A stretch of 64,000 nt of DNA, from assembly GCF_014490555.1 (NCBI RefSeq), contig NZ_CP061032.1:1240001-1304000 (forward strand), given 5' to 3'. Positions 1 to 8,881 of the stretch are shown here, one piece after another. The notes below the pieces were generated by a model. The model had not been told where the DNA came from. It did not search any database and saw only the letters and a list, made by a program, of their open reading frames with translations. Origin of the DNA: Corynebacterium lujinxingii (lineage in GTDB: Bacteria; Actinomycetota; Actinomycetes; Mycobacteriales; Mycobacteriaceae). Position 1 is the first letter of the stretch; each line of letters starts with the position of its first letter. A program made the position numbers and the translations under genes.

Positions 1-342
1 CGCGAACGAACCAGCGCGCGAGTCACCAAGGACGTACGCAACCAGGTTCAGGGCTTCGGTGGCGTTTTTGGTGAACGCGATCTCGTGGTCACGCGCGCCC
101 ACGAACGCGGCGATGGCCTCGCGCGCGGACTCGTAGGCGTCGGTGGCCTCCTCGGCCAGCTGGTAAGAGCCGCGGTGCACGGGCGCGTTGCAGCCGAGCA
201 CGAAGTCGCGCTCGGCGTCCCACACGCGCTGTGGGCGCTGCGATGTCGCCCCCGAATCCAGGTACACCAGCGGTTTGTTGTCCCGCACGGTGCGCGACAG
301 GATCGGGAATTCCTTGCGAATGGCTTGTACGTCGAGCGCCAT
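1..342 (-). CDS. sufS: Cysteine desulfurase SufS (N-terminal 114 residues; runs off the left edge)
   Basis: This is the PLP enzyme that takes sulfur from cysteine for the SUF Fe-S cluster system. The reading frame starts with ATG at 342 and reads MALDVQAIRKEFPIL, then YLDSGATSQRP and the NAPVHRGSYQLAEEAT segment typical of SufS/CsdA N-termini; it stays open to base 1. The PLP lysine and the active-site cysteine lie outside the window. Its ATG overlaps the sufC stop by one base (TAATG), so it is translationally coupled within sufR-B-D-C-S. Only its completeness is unknown. Confidence 0.93.
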   Translation of the reverse strand, partial: MALDVQAIRKEFPILSRTVRDNKPLVYLDSGATSQRPQRVWDAERDFVLGCNAPVHRGSYQLAEEATDAYESAREAIAAFVGARDHEIAFTKNATEALNLVAYVLGDSRAGSFA

Positions 343-1097
343 TAGATGAACTTCTCGTAGCCCTCGGCCTCGAGCTGGTCGGCGAGCGAGGCGTCGCCGG
401 TCTGCACGATCTTGCCGTCGGCAAAGACGTGAATGAAGTCGGGCTTGACGTAGTTCAAAATGCGCTTGTAGTGCGTAATCATGAGCACGCCGCCGCCGGT
501 CTCCTCCTGGTAGCGGTTGATGCCCTCGGAGACGATGCGCAGCGCGTCAACGTCGAGGCCTGAGTCGGTCTCGTCCATCACGGCGAATTTCGGCTTCATC
601 AGCGCGAGCTGCATCACTTCGTGGCGCTTCTTCTCGCCACCGGAGAAGCCCTCGTTGACGGAGCGCTCCGAGAAGGACTCGTCCATCTGCAGCGCCTCAC
701 GGGCGGCGTTGAGCTCGCCGACCCACTCGCGCAGCTTCGGCGCCTCGCCACGCACGGCGGTGATAGCGGAGCGCATGAAGTTAGACGACGACACACCCGG
801 GACCTCGACCGGGTACTGCATGGCCAGGAAGAGGCCTGCGCGGGCGCGCTCGTCGATATCCATCTCGAGGACGTTCTCGCCGTCGAGCAGCACCTCGCCG
901 TCGGTCACCTCGTACCTCGGGTGACCCGCGAGGGTGTACGCGAGGGTGGACTTACCGGAGCCGTTCGGGCCCATGATGGCGTGCGTCTCGCCGCCGTTAA
1001 TGGTGAGGTTGACGCCCTTCAGGATGGGCTTCGCCTCCTGGCCCTCCTCGGACGGAAGGACGTTGGCGTGCAGGTTCTTAATTTCGAGGGTGGACAT
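342..1097 (-). CDS. sufC: SUF complex ABC ATPase SufC
   Basis: ATPase subunit of the SufBCD scaffold that assembles Fe-S clusters in the cytoplasm. The 251-residue protein has Walker A GPNGSGKST near residue 38, the signature FSGGEKKR near 150, and Walker B FAVMDETDSGLD, the DETDSGLD form typical of SufC rather than of transporters. The length is normal for the family. The ATG at 1097 follows an AAAAGGAG ribosome site, 12 bases after sufD. The stop overlaps the sufS start. Confidence 0.97.
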   Translation of the reverse strand: MSTLEIKNLHANVLPSEEGQEAKPILKGVNLTINGGETHAIMGPNGSGKSTLAYTLAGHPRYEVTDGEVLLDGENVLEMDIDERARAGLFLAMQYPVEVPGVSSSNFMRSAITAVRGEAPKLREWVGELNAAREALQMDESFSERSVNEGFSGGEKKRHEVMQLALMKPKFAVMDETDSGLDVDALRIVSEGINRYQEETGGGVLMITHYKRILNYVKPDFIHVFADGKIVQTGDASLADQLEAEGYEKFI

Positions 1098-1109
1098 ACA
1101 TTGCTCCTT

Positions 1110-2273
1110 TTAGTTTGCGTTGCGCTCGAGCTCGCCTGCGACACGGGCGATGAGCTCGTCGCGGACCGACTCGACGGGGATCTGGTTGAGGACCTCGTTG
1201 AAGAAGCCACGGATGATCAGACGGGTGGCGTCCTCCTCGCGGATGCCGCGGGAGCGCAGGTAGAACAGCTGGTCGTCATCAAAGCGGCCGACCGTTGCGG
1301 CGTGGCCGGCACCGGCGATCTCGCCGGTTTCGATCTCCAGGTTCGGGATGGCGTCGGCACGCGCACCGTCGGTGAGCACGAGGTTGCGGTTCGTCTCGTA
1401 GGTGTCGGTGCCCTCAGCCTCGGCGCGGATGAGCACGTCGCCCACCCAGCAGGTGCGCGCCTCCGGCAGGTCGGAGGACTTGTCGCCCTGCAGCGCGCCC
1501 TTGTACAGCACGTTGGAGCGGCAGTTCGGCACCGCGTGGTCGACGAGCAGGCGGTTCTCGATGTACTGGCCGTCATCCGCGAAGTACACGCCGGTCAGTT
1601 CGGCGTCGCCGCCCGGTGCTTCAAATACGACACGCGGGGTGATGCGCACAACTTCGCCGCCGAAGGTTGCCACGTGGTGGCGCAGGCTCGCATCGCGCTT
1701 GACGACGACCGACTGCTGCCCCACATGCACAGCGTCGAGCTCCCAATCAGCGTCGACAACGGCGTTCAGGCGGGACCCCTCGCCCACAACCCAGTTGACG
1801 TTGTCCGCGTGGGTGCCGGAGCCCTCGTACTTCACCAGTACTGTCGCCGACGAGTGGGTGCCGGTTTCCACCACGATGGTGCCGAAGGTGGTCACATCCG
1901 CACCTGCGCCGGTCACGGTAATGGTGATCGGCTCTGCTAACTCCGCGTCGGCCGGAACAGACACCAGGGTGGCGTTTTCCGACGACGTCCACGCCTGAGC
2001 CGCGATGCGGTCGACGGGGGCGCCGGCGGCGCGCACGCGCTCGTCGTCAAGCGAAACCTGCTCCACGGTCACCTCGGACGGGCCATCGACCGCGATCTGC
2101 GCCGGGGCCTGCGGAGCGAACTTTCCGTTGTGCAGGCCGCGCAGGCGGCGCAGGGATACGAAGCGCCACACCTCGTCACGGCCGCCGGGGACCTCGAAGT
2201 CCTCGACGTTGAACGAGGAGAACAGGTCGCCCTTGTTGTTGTGGGTCGTTGCGTTTTTAACAGTCTCGACCAT
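1110..2273 (-). CDS. sufD: Fe-S cluster assembly protein SufD
   Basis: Partner of SufB in the SufBC2D scaffold. The 387-residue protein shows the SUF-FeS-assembly beta-helix domain over its C-terminal two thirds, with NRNLVLTDGARADAIPNLEI and the closing segment with GHAATVGRFDDDQLFYLRSRG, followed by the usual EVLNQIPVESVR helix. It starts with ATG at 2273, directly abutting the sufB stop, so translation is probably coupled. The length fits actinobacterial SufD. The N-terminal third is variable, as usual. Confidence 0.96.
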   Translation of the reverse strand: MVETVKNATTHNNKGDLFSSFNVEDFEVPGGRDEVWRFVSLRRLRGLHNGKFAPQAPAQIAVDGPSEVTVEQVSLDDERVRAAGAPVDRIAAQAWTSSENATLVSVPADAELAEPITITVTGAGADVTTFGTIVVETGTHSSATVLVKYEGSGTHADNVNWVVGEGSRLNAVVDADWELDAVHVGQQSVVVKRDASLRHHVATFGGEVVRITPRVVFEAPGGDAELTGVYFADDGQYIENRLLVDHAVPNCRSNVLYKGALQGDKSSDLPEARTCWVGDVLIRAEAEGTDTYETNRNLVLTDGARADAIPNLEIETGEIAGAGHAATVGRFDDDQLFYLRSRGIREEDATRLIIRGFFNEVLNQIPVESVRDELIARVAGELERNAN

Positions 2274-3719
2274 TTAGCCGACCGATCCTTCCATTTGCAG
2301 CTCGATGAGGCGGTTGAGCTCCAGGGCGTACTCCATGGGCAGCTCCTTGGCGATCGGCTCGACGAAGCCGCGCACGATCATCGCCATCGCCTCCTCCTCC
2401 GGGATGCCTCGCGACATCAGGTAGAACAGCTGGTCCTCGGAGACCTTGGACACCTTCGCCTCGTGGCCGAGGGTGACGCGGTCGTTGCGGATGTCGTTGT
2501 ACGGGTAGGTGTCCGAACGGGAGATGTTGTCCACCAGCAACGCGTCGCACTCCACGTTGGACACGGAGTTGTGCGCGTTGGCGTTGACATGCACCAGACC
2601 GCGGTACGCCGCACGACCGCCACCGCGAGCCACGGACTTGGACACGATCGACGAAGAAGTGTGCGGCGCCATGTGCGTCATCTTCGCGCCGGTGTCCTGG
2701 AACTGGCCCTCGCCGGCGAAGGCGACGGAGAGCACCTCGCCGCGCGCGTGTTCGCCGGTCATCCACACGGCCGGGTACTTCATGGTCACCTTGGAGCCGA
2801 TATTGCCGTCGACCCACTCCATGGTCGCGCCCTCTTCAGCCTTCGCGCGCTTGGTCACCAGGTTGTAGACGTTGTTCGACCAATTCTGGATCGTGGTGTA
2901 GCGGCAGCGGCCGCCCTTCTTCACGATGATCTCCACCACGGCAGAGTGCAGCGAGTCCGACTTGTAAATCGGGGCGGTGCAGCCCTCGACGTAGTGCACG
3001 TACGCGTCCTCGTCGACGATGATGAGCGTGCGCTCGAACTGACCCATGTTCTCCGTGTTGATGCGGAAGTAGGCCTGCAGCGGGATGTCCACGTGGACCC
3101 CCGGCGGGACGTAGATGAAGGAGCCACCGGACCACACCGCGGTGTTCAGCGCCGAGAACTTGTTGTCGCCGGCCGGAATGACCGAGCCGAAGTACTCCTT
3201 GAACAGGTCCTCGTGCTCACGCAGGGCAGTATCGGTGTCGACGAAAATGACGCCCTTTTCCTCCAGGTCCTCGCGGATCTGGTGGTAGACCACCTCAGAC
3301 TCGTACTGCGCTGCGACACCTGCGACGAGGCGCTGCTTCTCCGCCTCCGGGATGCCCAGCTTGTCGTAGGTGCTCTTGATGTCCTCCGGCAGGTCGTCCC
3401 AAGACGCGGCCTGCTCCTCGGTGGAGCGGACGTAATACTTGATGTTGTCGAAGTCGATGTCGGACAAGTCGGCGCCCCACGTCGGCATCGGCTTCTTCTC
3501 GAAGATCTCGAGCGCCTTCGTGCGCTGGTTGAGCATCCACTCGGGCTCGTTCTTGATGCCCGAGATGTCGCGCACCACCTCCTCGTTCAGGCCGCGGCGC
3601 GCGGAGGCGCCGGCGACGTCGGAGTCGTGCCAGCCGTAGTTGTAGGCACCGATGGACTCGATAATTTCGTCGTCGTTCATCGGCTTTTCAAGACCTGGCT
3701 TTGGCTTCGCTTCAGTCAT
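2274..3719 (-). CDS. sufB: Fe-S cluster assembly protein SufB
   Basis: Core scaffold subunit of the SUF machinery (481 residues). Recognisable segments are YVPPGVHVDIPLQAYFRIN, EDAYVHYVEGCTAPIY, the SRSDTYPYND region, and GHEAKVSKVSEDQLFYLMSR near the C-terminus. I place the start at ATG 3719 (MTEAKPKPG), preceded by AAGGAG at good spacing; a longer frame to 3839 would run into sufR and lacks support. The start overlaps the sufR stop in ATGACTGA, so the regulator and sufB are read from one message. Confidence 0.96.
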   Translation of the reverse strand: MTEAKPKPGLEKPMNDDEIIESIGAYNYGWHDSDVAGASARRGLNEEVVRDISGIKNEPEWMLNQRTKALEIFEKKPMPTWGADLSDIDFDNIKYYVRSTEEQAASWDDLPEDIKSTYDKLGIPEAEKQRLVAGVAAQYESEVVYHQIREDLEEKGVIFVDTDTALREHEDLFKEYFGSVIPAGDNKFSALNTAVWSGGSFIYVPPGVHVDIPLQAYFRINTENMGQFERTLIIVDEDAYVHYVEGCTAPIYKSDSLHSAVVEIIVKKGGRCRYTTIQNWSNNVYNLVTKRAKAEEGATMEWVDGNIGSKVTMKYPAVWMTGEHARGEVLSVAFAGEGQFQDTGAKMTHMAPHTSSSIVSKSVARGGGRAAYRGLVHVNANAHNSVSNVECDALLVDNISRSDTYPYNDIRNDRVTLGHEAKVSKVSEDQLFYLMSRGIPEEEAMAMIVRGFVEPIAKELPMEYALELNRLIELQMEGSVG

Positions 3720-4404
3720 TGTCAGCCGCTCCTTTCGTTTCTGTTCCCGTTTGTGCGACAGGGATGTTAGTCGTGCAGATGCCGTGGCCGTCCGCGATGA
3801 GGGCGAGCGGTTGCACGTGCGTATCGACGATGCGTGCAATCGCCTCGTGCTCAGCCTCGCAAAGTTCGGGGTGAGCAGCCGCCACCGCGGACACCGGACA
3901 GTGGTGTTGGCACAGCTGGATACCTACTGGCGTACGCCGAATGCTGGGCTCGTAACCGTGCGCCTCAAGCGCGTCGGCGACGGAGCGCACCGCGTCTTCC
4001 GCGTCCTCCGAATCCGGATCAATTCCGGCGAACATGTGCTCCACACGCCGGCGCGCGAACTCGCGCACCGCTTCCTCTCCCCCGATGGACGCGATGACGT
4101 CCACGGCTTCGAGTGCCAGCGTGTCGTAGCTGGTGCCGAAATGCTCCCGGCCTTCGTCGGTGAGCTGGAAGTGCTTCGCTGGGCGCCCGCGGGAGGCCTG
4201 GTCTCCTGCCACCGTCCGCGGCGCGCAGGTTTCAGCCAGTCCGTCCTCCACGAGTTTGTCCAGGTGGCGACGTACGCCGGCGGGCGAAAGTCCAAGCTCG
4301 GTGCCGATCTCGGCCGCGGCGACGGGACCCTGCTTGAGCAGGGTCGACATCACCTGCGAACGGGTCGACCCGTTCGCGCGGTCTGCAGTGTCGTGCTCTG
4401 CCAC
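3712..4404 (-). CDS. sufR: SUF operon Fe-S sensing transcriptional regulator SufR
   Basis: Winged-helix repressor of the suf operon that senses clusters through cysteines. The N-terminal half carries an HTH (STLLKQGPVAAAEIGTELGL, then the recognition helix around SPAGVRRHLDKLVEDGL). The C-terminal half has CQHHCPVSAVAAAHPELC and a later GIC, candidate cluster ligands. I use GTG 4404 (230 residues), which follows GGAAAGGGG. A GTG further up at 4449 would add 15 residues, but it lies inside the predicted operator and has no ribosome site. It is first in the operon and its stop overlaps the sufB start. Confidence 0.9.
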   Translation of the reverse strand: MAEHDTADRANGSTRSQVMSTLLKQGPVAAAEIGTELGLSPAGVRRHLDKLVEDGLAETCAPRTVAGDQASRGRPAKHFQLTDEGREHFGTSYDTLALEAVDVIASIGGEEAVREFARRRVEHMFAGIDPDSEDAEDAVRSVADALEAHGYEPSIRRTPVGIQLCQHHCPVSAVAAAHPELCEAEHEAIARIVDTHVQPLALIADGHGICTTNIPVAQTGTETKGAADND

Positions 4405-4440
4405 CGTGCAACCCCTTTCCTTGGCTCTCTGCTCGCCTTT

Positions 4441-4465
4441 ACACAACACTAGTGTGTCGAAATTA
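4441..4465 (-). promoter_or_regulatory. Candidate SufR operator and sufR -10 region
   Basis: On the minus strand 4455-4441 reads ACACT-AGTGT-TGTGT. From memory, the mycobacterial SufR operator was reported as ACACT-N5-TGTGA, so 9 of the 10 specified bases match. A 10-bp perfect palindrome (ACACTAGTGT, 4446-4455) lies inside it. TAATTT at 4465-4460 could be the -10 of sufR, which would put the transcription start on the operator, as expected for autorepression. Seen: the motifs. Inferred: their function. Confidence 0.55.
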
Positions 4466-4495
4466 TTTCTGCGTCAGCGGGGCCGTGCGACACAG

Positions 4496-4501
4496 TAAAC
4501 T
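4496..4501 (+). promoter_or_regulatory. -10 hexamer of mptB (leaderless promoter)
   Basis: TAAACT fits the corynebacterial -10 consensus TANANT and ends 8 bp before the GTG start at 4510. There is no Shine-Dalgarno sequence, so transcription probably starts at or next to the start codon. Confidence 0.55.
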
Positions 4502-4509
4502 GTTGCGCC

Positions 4510-6177
4510 GTGAACGCTCGTCCCCTCCGCCCGTCCCGGCCGCCGCGGCTTCGGCGTCGCGGACGCGCGCTTGTCGACGAATTCCCCCGCATCGGCCGCC
4601 CCGGCTCCCGGTCCGCCGAACTCCACGAGCCTGCCAACAGTCAAGCGGGGGCGGGCGACGGCGCGTCGTATCACGAACAGAACCGGTTTTTCCTGCTGCG
4701 CTGGCTCGGTGCCGTCGGCACGCTGCTCATCGCGCTGGGCGGATTCGGCGGCGGTGCTCTGCCGGTGGTGGACAACCCCTGGTTCTCCTTCGGACTCGGC
4801 TCGGCGATGGGCCGGATGATGCTTGCCTCCAACGCCGTCGTGCTTATCGGCGTCGGCATGCTGGTGTGCGCCTGGCTGCTTATGGCGCCGTTTGTGGGGG
4901 CGTCCGGCAACGGGCCGCGCGTTGCCACCCCCGCGGTGCAGCGCACCTTGACCGCCTGGGTTGTACCCCTGATGTTCACCGCACCGCTGTTTACCCAGGA
5001 CATCTATTCGTATTTGGCCAACGGCGCGATTGTGCGGATGGGCCTGGACCCCTACGCGGCGGGGCCGGTGGAGATTCTGGGTGTCGACCACCCGCTCGCC
5101 CGCTCAGTACCGTTTATATGGGCGCACTCCCCCAGTCCGTACGGGCCGGTCGCCCTCGGTATCGCTGCTGTGATTTCATGGCTGACCAGCGACACCATTT
5201 TCTGGGGCGTGATCGCCCACAGGCTGGTGTCACTCGCCGGACTGCTCGCCGCGTCGTGGGGGCTGCGCTCGCTGGCGCACCGCTGCGGAGTCAACAGCGC
5301 CGCGGCGATGTGGCTCGGGTTGTTAAATCCGCTGACCATCCTGCACTTGGTCGGCGGCATCCACAACGAGGCCATAATGTTGGGGTTCATCCTCGCGGGC
5401 CTCGAGGTGGGGTTGCGGGGCGTCGACGTCTTGCCAAACAAAAGCGCCTGGGCCCTCATCGCCGCCTCCGGCGCACTGATCACGTGCGCGGGGCTGGTGA
5501 AAGTCACCGGTTTTTTCGCGCTCGGCTTCACCGGGATGGCGCTCGCACGCGCGCTCCACGCGGCAGGCCGCCCGACCGTGCGCGCGATCACCCAAGCGGT
5601 CCTCGTGCAAAGCGTGCTGCTTGTCGCCACCACGGCGGTCGTCTCGCTCAGCGCCGGGATCGGACTCGGTTGGGTGACAGGCCAAGGCGGGGCGGCGTCG
5701 ATACGCTCGTGGCTCTCGCTGACTACCGATATCGGGGTCATCGGCGGATTCATCGCCATGCTGCTCGGGCTCGGCGACCACACCGAGGCGATGCTCGTAG
5801 TCACACGGACGGCTGGACTTGCGGTCGCCGCCGCATTCGGGGTGCGCATGCTGTGGGCGACGTTTAAGGGCACCATCCACCCCGTCGGCGGGCTTGGCGT
5901 GGCCACACTCGTGCTCGTTGTGCTGTTTCCTGTGGTGCACCCCTGGTATCCGCTTTGGGCGATCCTGCCGCTGGCGGCCTGGGCGAACCGCGTGTTTTTC
6001 CGGGTAGGCGTCGCCGCCTACAGCGCGGTATTCAGTTTCCTCGTGCTGCCCCGCGGGCTTGCGCTGCAGCCGGGCGCCGTGGCCACGATCTATCTCTCCG
6101 CCGCGCTTACCTTCGCGGTGCTGATCGTCGCCGCTTGGCTGGTGTACAGGCAGCGTCGCGGCCGGGTACTACACTGA
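4510..6177 (+). CDS. mptB: Polyprenol-phosphomannose alpha-1,6-mannosyltransferase MptB
   Basis: Integral membrane GT-C type glycosyltransferase that elongates the alpha-1,6-mannan core of lipomannan and lipoarabinomannan in the cell envelope of Corynebacteriales. The 555-residue protein has a basic, proline-rich cytoplasmic N-terminus of about 55 residues, then a dozen or so hydrophobic helices. The first loop contains FTQDIYSYLANGAIV and DPYAAGP, the acidic loop motif of MptA/MptB enzymes, followed by WAHSPSPYGPVAL. It starts at GTG 4510 without a ribosome site (see the -10 entry). It sits divergent from sufR, as in other corynebacteria. It could be a paralogue such as MptA, but position and loop motif favour MptB. 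Confidence 0.88.
   Translation: MNARPLRPSRPPRLRRRGRALVDEFPRIGRPGSRSAELHEPANSQAGAGDGASYHEQNRFFLLRWLGAVGTLLIALGGFGGGALPVVDNPWFSFGLGSAMGRMMLASNAVVLIGVGMLVCAWLLMAPFVGASGNGPRVATPAVQRTLTAWVVPLMFTAPLFTQDIYSYLANGAIVRMGLDPYAAGPVEILGVDHPLARSVPFIWAHSPSPYGPVALGIAAVISWLTSDTIFWGVIAHRLVSLAGLLAASWGLRSLAHRCGVNSAAAMWLGLLNPLTILHLVGGIHNEAIMLGFILAGLEVGLRGVDVLPNKSAWALIAASGALITCAGLVKVTGFFALGFTGMALARALHAAGRPTVRAITQAVLVQSVLLVATTAVVSLSAGIGLGWVTGQGGAASIRSWLSLTTDIGVIGGFIAMLLGLGDHTEAMLVVTRTAGLAVAAAFGVRMLWATFKGTIHPVGGLGVATLVLVVLFPVVHPWYPLWAILPLAAWANRVFFRVGVAAYSAVFSFLVLPRGLALQPGAVATIYLSAALTFAVLIVAAWLVYRQRRGRVLH
6170..6175 (+). promoter_or_regulatory. -10 hexamer of the ABC ATPase gene (leaderless promoter)
   Basis: TACACT overlaps the last codons and stop of mptB and ends 8 bp before ATG 6184. 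There is no ribosome site in between, so the downstream gene can be read from its own leaderless message. Confidence 0.5.
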
Positions 6178-6183
6178 TCGGCC

Positions 6184-7110
6184 ATGAGTGAGCTAGCGCT
6201 TAAAGTCGACAACGTGGTGAAGCAATTCGGCGACAACACGGCAGTCGACGGCCTGACGTTTAGCGCGCGGCGCGGGGAGCTACTTGCACTGCTTGGCCCG
6301 AACGGCGCGGGCAAAACCACCACCATCGAGATGTGCGAGGGTTTCACCACCCCCACCTCCGGAACCATCAGGGTGCTCGGCATCGATCCAGTTACCCACC
6401 CGCAGCGGGTTCGCGACCGCATCGGCATCATGTTGCAAGGAGGCGGCTCGTACGCGTCGCTGTCCGTCACCGAGATGCTGCGCCTGGCCGCGAGCTACAA
6501 CACCAATCCCCACGACCCAGAGTGGCTTATCCAGTTGCTCGGTCTCGAGGGCGTGCGCAAAACCACGTACCGCCGCTTGTCCGGCGGCCAAAAACAGCGG
6601 TTGTCGCTCGCTCTCGCCATCATTGGACGCCCCGAGCTCATCTTCCTCGACGAGCCGACCGCAGGCATGGACGCTCAATCGCGCCTCGCTGTCTGGGAAA
6701 TCATCCAGGCGATGAAGCGCGACGGCACCACCGTGCTGCTGACAACCCACCTCATGGACGAGGCCGAAACGCTTGCCGACGACGTCGTGATCATCGACCA
6801 CGGCAAAGTCGTCACCCAAGGCAGCCCGGCTGAGCTGACCAGCCACGATGAGTTCCCAGTTATCTCCGTGCACACCGACCGTGCGCTCGACGTGCGCCCG
6901 CTCAACGACGAGCTAGCGCACCTCGGCCTCAACGCGGAGGCGGTCAACCCGCACCGCTACCGGATTCGTGGCACGGGCTCGCCCGCGGTCGTTGAGACGC
7001 TAGCGCACGAGGCTGCACGGCAAAACGTCCTGATCCGCGAGTTGTCAGTAGCGCACCGCGACTTGGAGGACGTGTTTTTGGACATCACCGGCCGAGAGTT
7101 GAGGAGTTAA
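6184..7110 (+). CDS. ABC-2 type exporter, ATP-binding subunit
   Basis: A 308-residue cytoplasmic ATPase of the DrrA/CcmA-like exporter class. Walker A GPNGAGKTT lies near residue 38, the signature LSGGQKQRL near 135, Walker B LIFLDEPTAGMD next to it, and the switch TTHLMDE after that. A C-terminal extension of about 90 residues, with LEDVFLDITGRELRS at the end, is typical of this class. It is paired with the permease 3 bases downstream and followed by ctaA. The substrate is unknown; its conserved position between mptB and ctaA suggests an envelope or heme/respiration role, but that is inference. Confidence 0.9.
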   Translation: MSELALKVDNVVKQFGDNTAVDGLTFSARRGELLALLGPNGAGKTTTIEMCEGFTTPTSGTIRVLGIDPVTHPQRVRDRIGIMLQGGGSYASLSVTEMLRLAASYNTNPHDPEWLIQLLGLEGVRKTTYRRLSGGQKQRLSLALAIIGRPELIFLDEPTAGMDAQSRLAVWEIIQAMKRDGTTVLLTTHLMDEAETLADDVVIIDHGKVVTQGSPAELTSHDEFPVISVHTDRALDVRPLNDELAHLGLNAEAVNPHRYRIRGTGSPAVVETLAHEAARQNVLIRELSVAHRDLEDVFLDITGRELRS

Positions 7111-7113
7111 CGG

Positions 7114-7881
7114 ATGGATACCCGATTGTCACCTGGGACGTTCGCACCGGCACCGCGGCGGGCGTCGTTCGGTGCGATGGCGCTCGCTCAGGGGCGCGTG
7201 GAAGCGAAGCTGATGCTGCGCCACGGCGAGCAGCTGCTGGTGAACCTGCTCATCCCGGCGGCGGTGCTGGTCGCCGCCGCGTTTGTGCCGATCTTCGGCG
7301 ACTCGACCGATTTCAACACTCTTGTGCCGATGGTGTTCGCAGTCGCGGCGACATCGGCCGGGTTTACCGGACAAGCCATCGCGCTCGCGTTCGACCGGCG
7401 CTACGGTGCCTTGAAGCGCACCGGCGCCTCCGGGGTGCCGCCGTGGACGATCATCGTCGGCAAGATCATGGGGGTGCTCGCCACCGTCGCGGTGCAGATC
7501 GTCGTCCTCGGCGCCTTGGCACTTGTCCTCGGCTGGCGCGTCTCGGTCGCGGGCGCCGTGTTCGGTCTGGTGGCTCTACTGTTCGGCGTTGCCACGTTTA
7601 CCGCCATGGGGCTGCTCATGGGAGGGACTTTGAGCTCCGAGCTGGTGCTCGCACTGGCGAACCTGATCTGGATCGCATTCATGGGCATTGTCGGCTGGGT
7701 GGTCTACTCCGGGGAGCTCGCAAACGCCGGATGGTGGAACCTCGTGCCCACCGTTGCGCTGGCCGGAGCTCTAGCGGAGGCCGTGGAGCTGCGGTTCAAC
7801 GCGCTCGCGTGGATCAGCCTCGCGGTGTGGGCCGCGGTGGCTGTCGTTGGCGCGGTGCGGCTATTCCGCTTTGACGACTAA
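7114..7881 (+). CDS. ABC-2 type exporter, permease subunit
   Basis: A 255-residue membrane protein with six hydrophobic segments (for example LLVNLLIPAAVLVAAAF and IMGVLATVAVQIVVLGALAL) and an N-terminal cytoplasmic stretch of about 40 residues. The segment FDRRYGALKRTGASG after the second helix resembles the coupling region of ABC-2 (DrrB-like) permeases. It follows the ATPase gene by 3 bases, so the two form one exporter. The transported substrate cannot be read from the sequence. Confidence 0.88.
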   Translation: MDTRLSPGTFAPAPRRASFGAMALAQGRVEAKLMLRHGEQLLVNLLIPAAVLVAAAFVPIFGDSTDFNTLVPMVFAVAATSAGFTGQAIALAFDRRYGALKRTGASGVPPWTIIVGKIMGVLATVAVQIVVLGALALVLGWRVSVAGAVFGLVALLFGVATFTAMGLLMGGTLSSELVLALANLIWIAFMGIVGWVVYSGELANAGWWNLVPTVALAGALAEAVELRFNALAWISLAVWAAVAVVGAVRLFRFDD

Positions 7882-7887
7882 GCGCGA

Positions 7888-7893
7888 TACACT
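7888..7893 (+). promoter_or_regulatory. Candidate -10 hexamer of ctaA
   Basis: TACACT in the gap between the permease gene and ctaA. A start about 7 bp downstream would leave a leader of about 27 nt that includes the GGAG ribosome site at 7917-7920. Confidence 0.45.
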
Positions 7894-7926
7894 CAGTCCG
7901 ATATTCATCCGAAAGTTGGAGATGCT

Positions 7927-8880
7927 GTGACCACCACGACCGAACATCCGTCGACCGAGAGCCGTTTCAAGGAGGCGTGGCGCGACCCGTCGCTGCGTCT
8001 TCAGCGCATGCTCGCGATGGTGCTGCTCATCTGCCAGGGCGGCATCACCGTCACCGGTTCCCTGGTCCGCGTCACCGGCTCGGGCCTGGGCTGCGACACG
8101 TGGCCGCTGTGCCACGAGGGCTCGCTCGTACCGGTCGCGGGCGCCGCTCCGTGGATCCATCAAGCCATTGAGTTCGGCAACCGTCTGCTCGCCTTCGTGG
8201 TCGCCGCGGCCGCCGCGCTCGCGCTCTTCGCCGTGATCCGCGCCGGGCGCCGCAAGGACATCAAGACGCTGGCCTGGATCTCCCTGATCGGCGTCGTCGT
8301 GCAGGCCGTCATCGGCGGTATCTCGGTGCGGCTGGACCTGCGCTGGTGGTCCGTCGCCGTGCACTTCCTGCCGTCGATGATCCTGGTGTGGGTCGCCGCC
8401 ATCCTCTACATGCGCATCGCTGAAAGCGACGACGAGTTACCGACGCGCCGCTACCCGGCACGCGCGCAGACGTGGACTGTCATCGCCGCCGTCGCGCTGT
8501 GCTTCGTGCTCGTCACCGGCACGATGGTGACCGGCTCCGGCCCTCACTCCGGCGATTCCGGCATCGGCATGGAAGGTCGCCTGCAGCTGGACACCAGGGT
8601 GCTCGCGTACGTGCACGCGATCTGTATGTACCTCTACCTCATCAGCACGCTCATCGTCACTGTGCTGCTGCACCGCAACGGTGCCCCGGAGGATGCGAAG
8701 CGCACCGCCTGGGTGCTTATCGCCCTCATCGTCGTCCAGTGGGCGATTGGTGTCATCCAGTTCCGCATGGGGGTTCCGCGCTGGACAATCCCGGTGCATA
8801 TCGGCATGTCGTCGACCGTGGTCGCATTTAGCGCCTTCCTTTTCGCACATGGAAAGCGCAGGTTGCCTACGCTCGTGTGA
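7927..8880 (+). CDS. ctaA: Heme A synthase CtaA (COX15 family)
   Basis: Oxidises heme O to heme A for the aa3 cytochrome oxidase, in the cytoplasmic membrane. The 317-residue protein has eight hydrophobic helices in two four-helix halves. GGITVTGSLVRVTGSGLGCDTWPLC is the family's first-helix and loop signature, with the cysteine pair C-DTWPL-C; heme-ligand histidines are seen in HQAIEFGNR and in AVHFLPSMI, with counterparts in the second half (VHAICMYLY, PVHIGMS). GTG 7927 follows GGAG. ctaB, encoding the preceding enzyme, is nearby on the other strand. Confidence 0.93.
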   Translation: MTTTTEHPSTESRFKEAWRDPSLRLQRMLAMVLLICQGGITVTGSLVRVTGSGLGCDTWPLCHEGSLVPVAGAAPWIHQAIEFGNRLLAFVVAAAAALALFAVIRAGRRKDIKTLAWISLIGVVVQAVIGGISVRLDLRWWSVAVHFLPSMILVWVAAILYMRIAESDDELPTRRYPARAQTWTVIAAVALCFVLVTGTMVTGSGPHSGDSGIGMEGRLQLDTRVLAYVHAICMYLYLISTLIVTVLLHRNGAPEDAKRTAWVLIALIVVQWAIGVIQFRMGVPRWTIPVHIGMSSTVVAFSAFLFAHGKRRLPTLV

Positions 8881-8881
8881 C

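Noticed and set aside
4452..5867. 471-residue frame overlapping mptB on the same strand
   Set aside because: Arg/Pro-rich shadow in another frame of mptB; the MptB frame has clear membrane helices and motifs.
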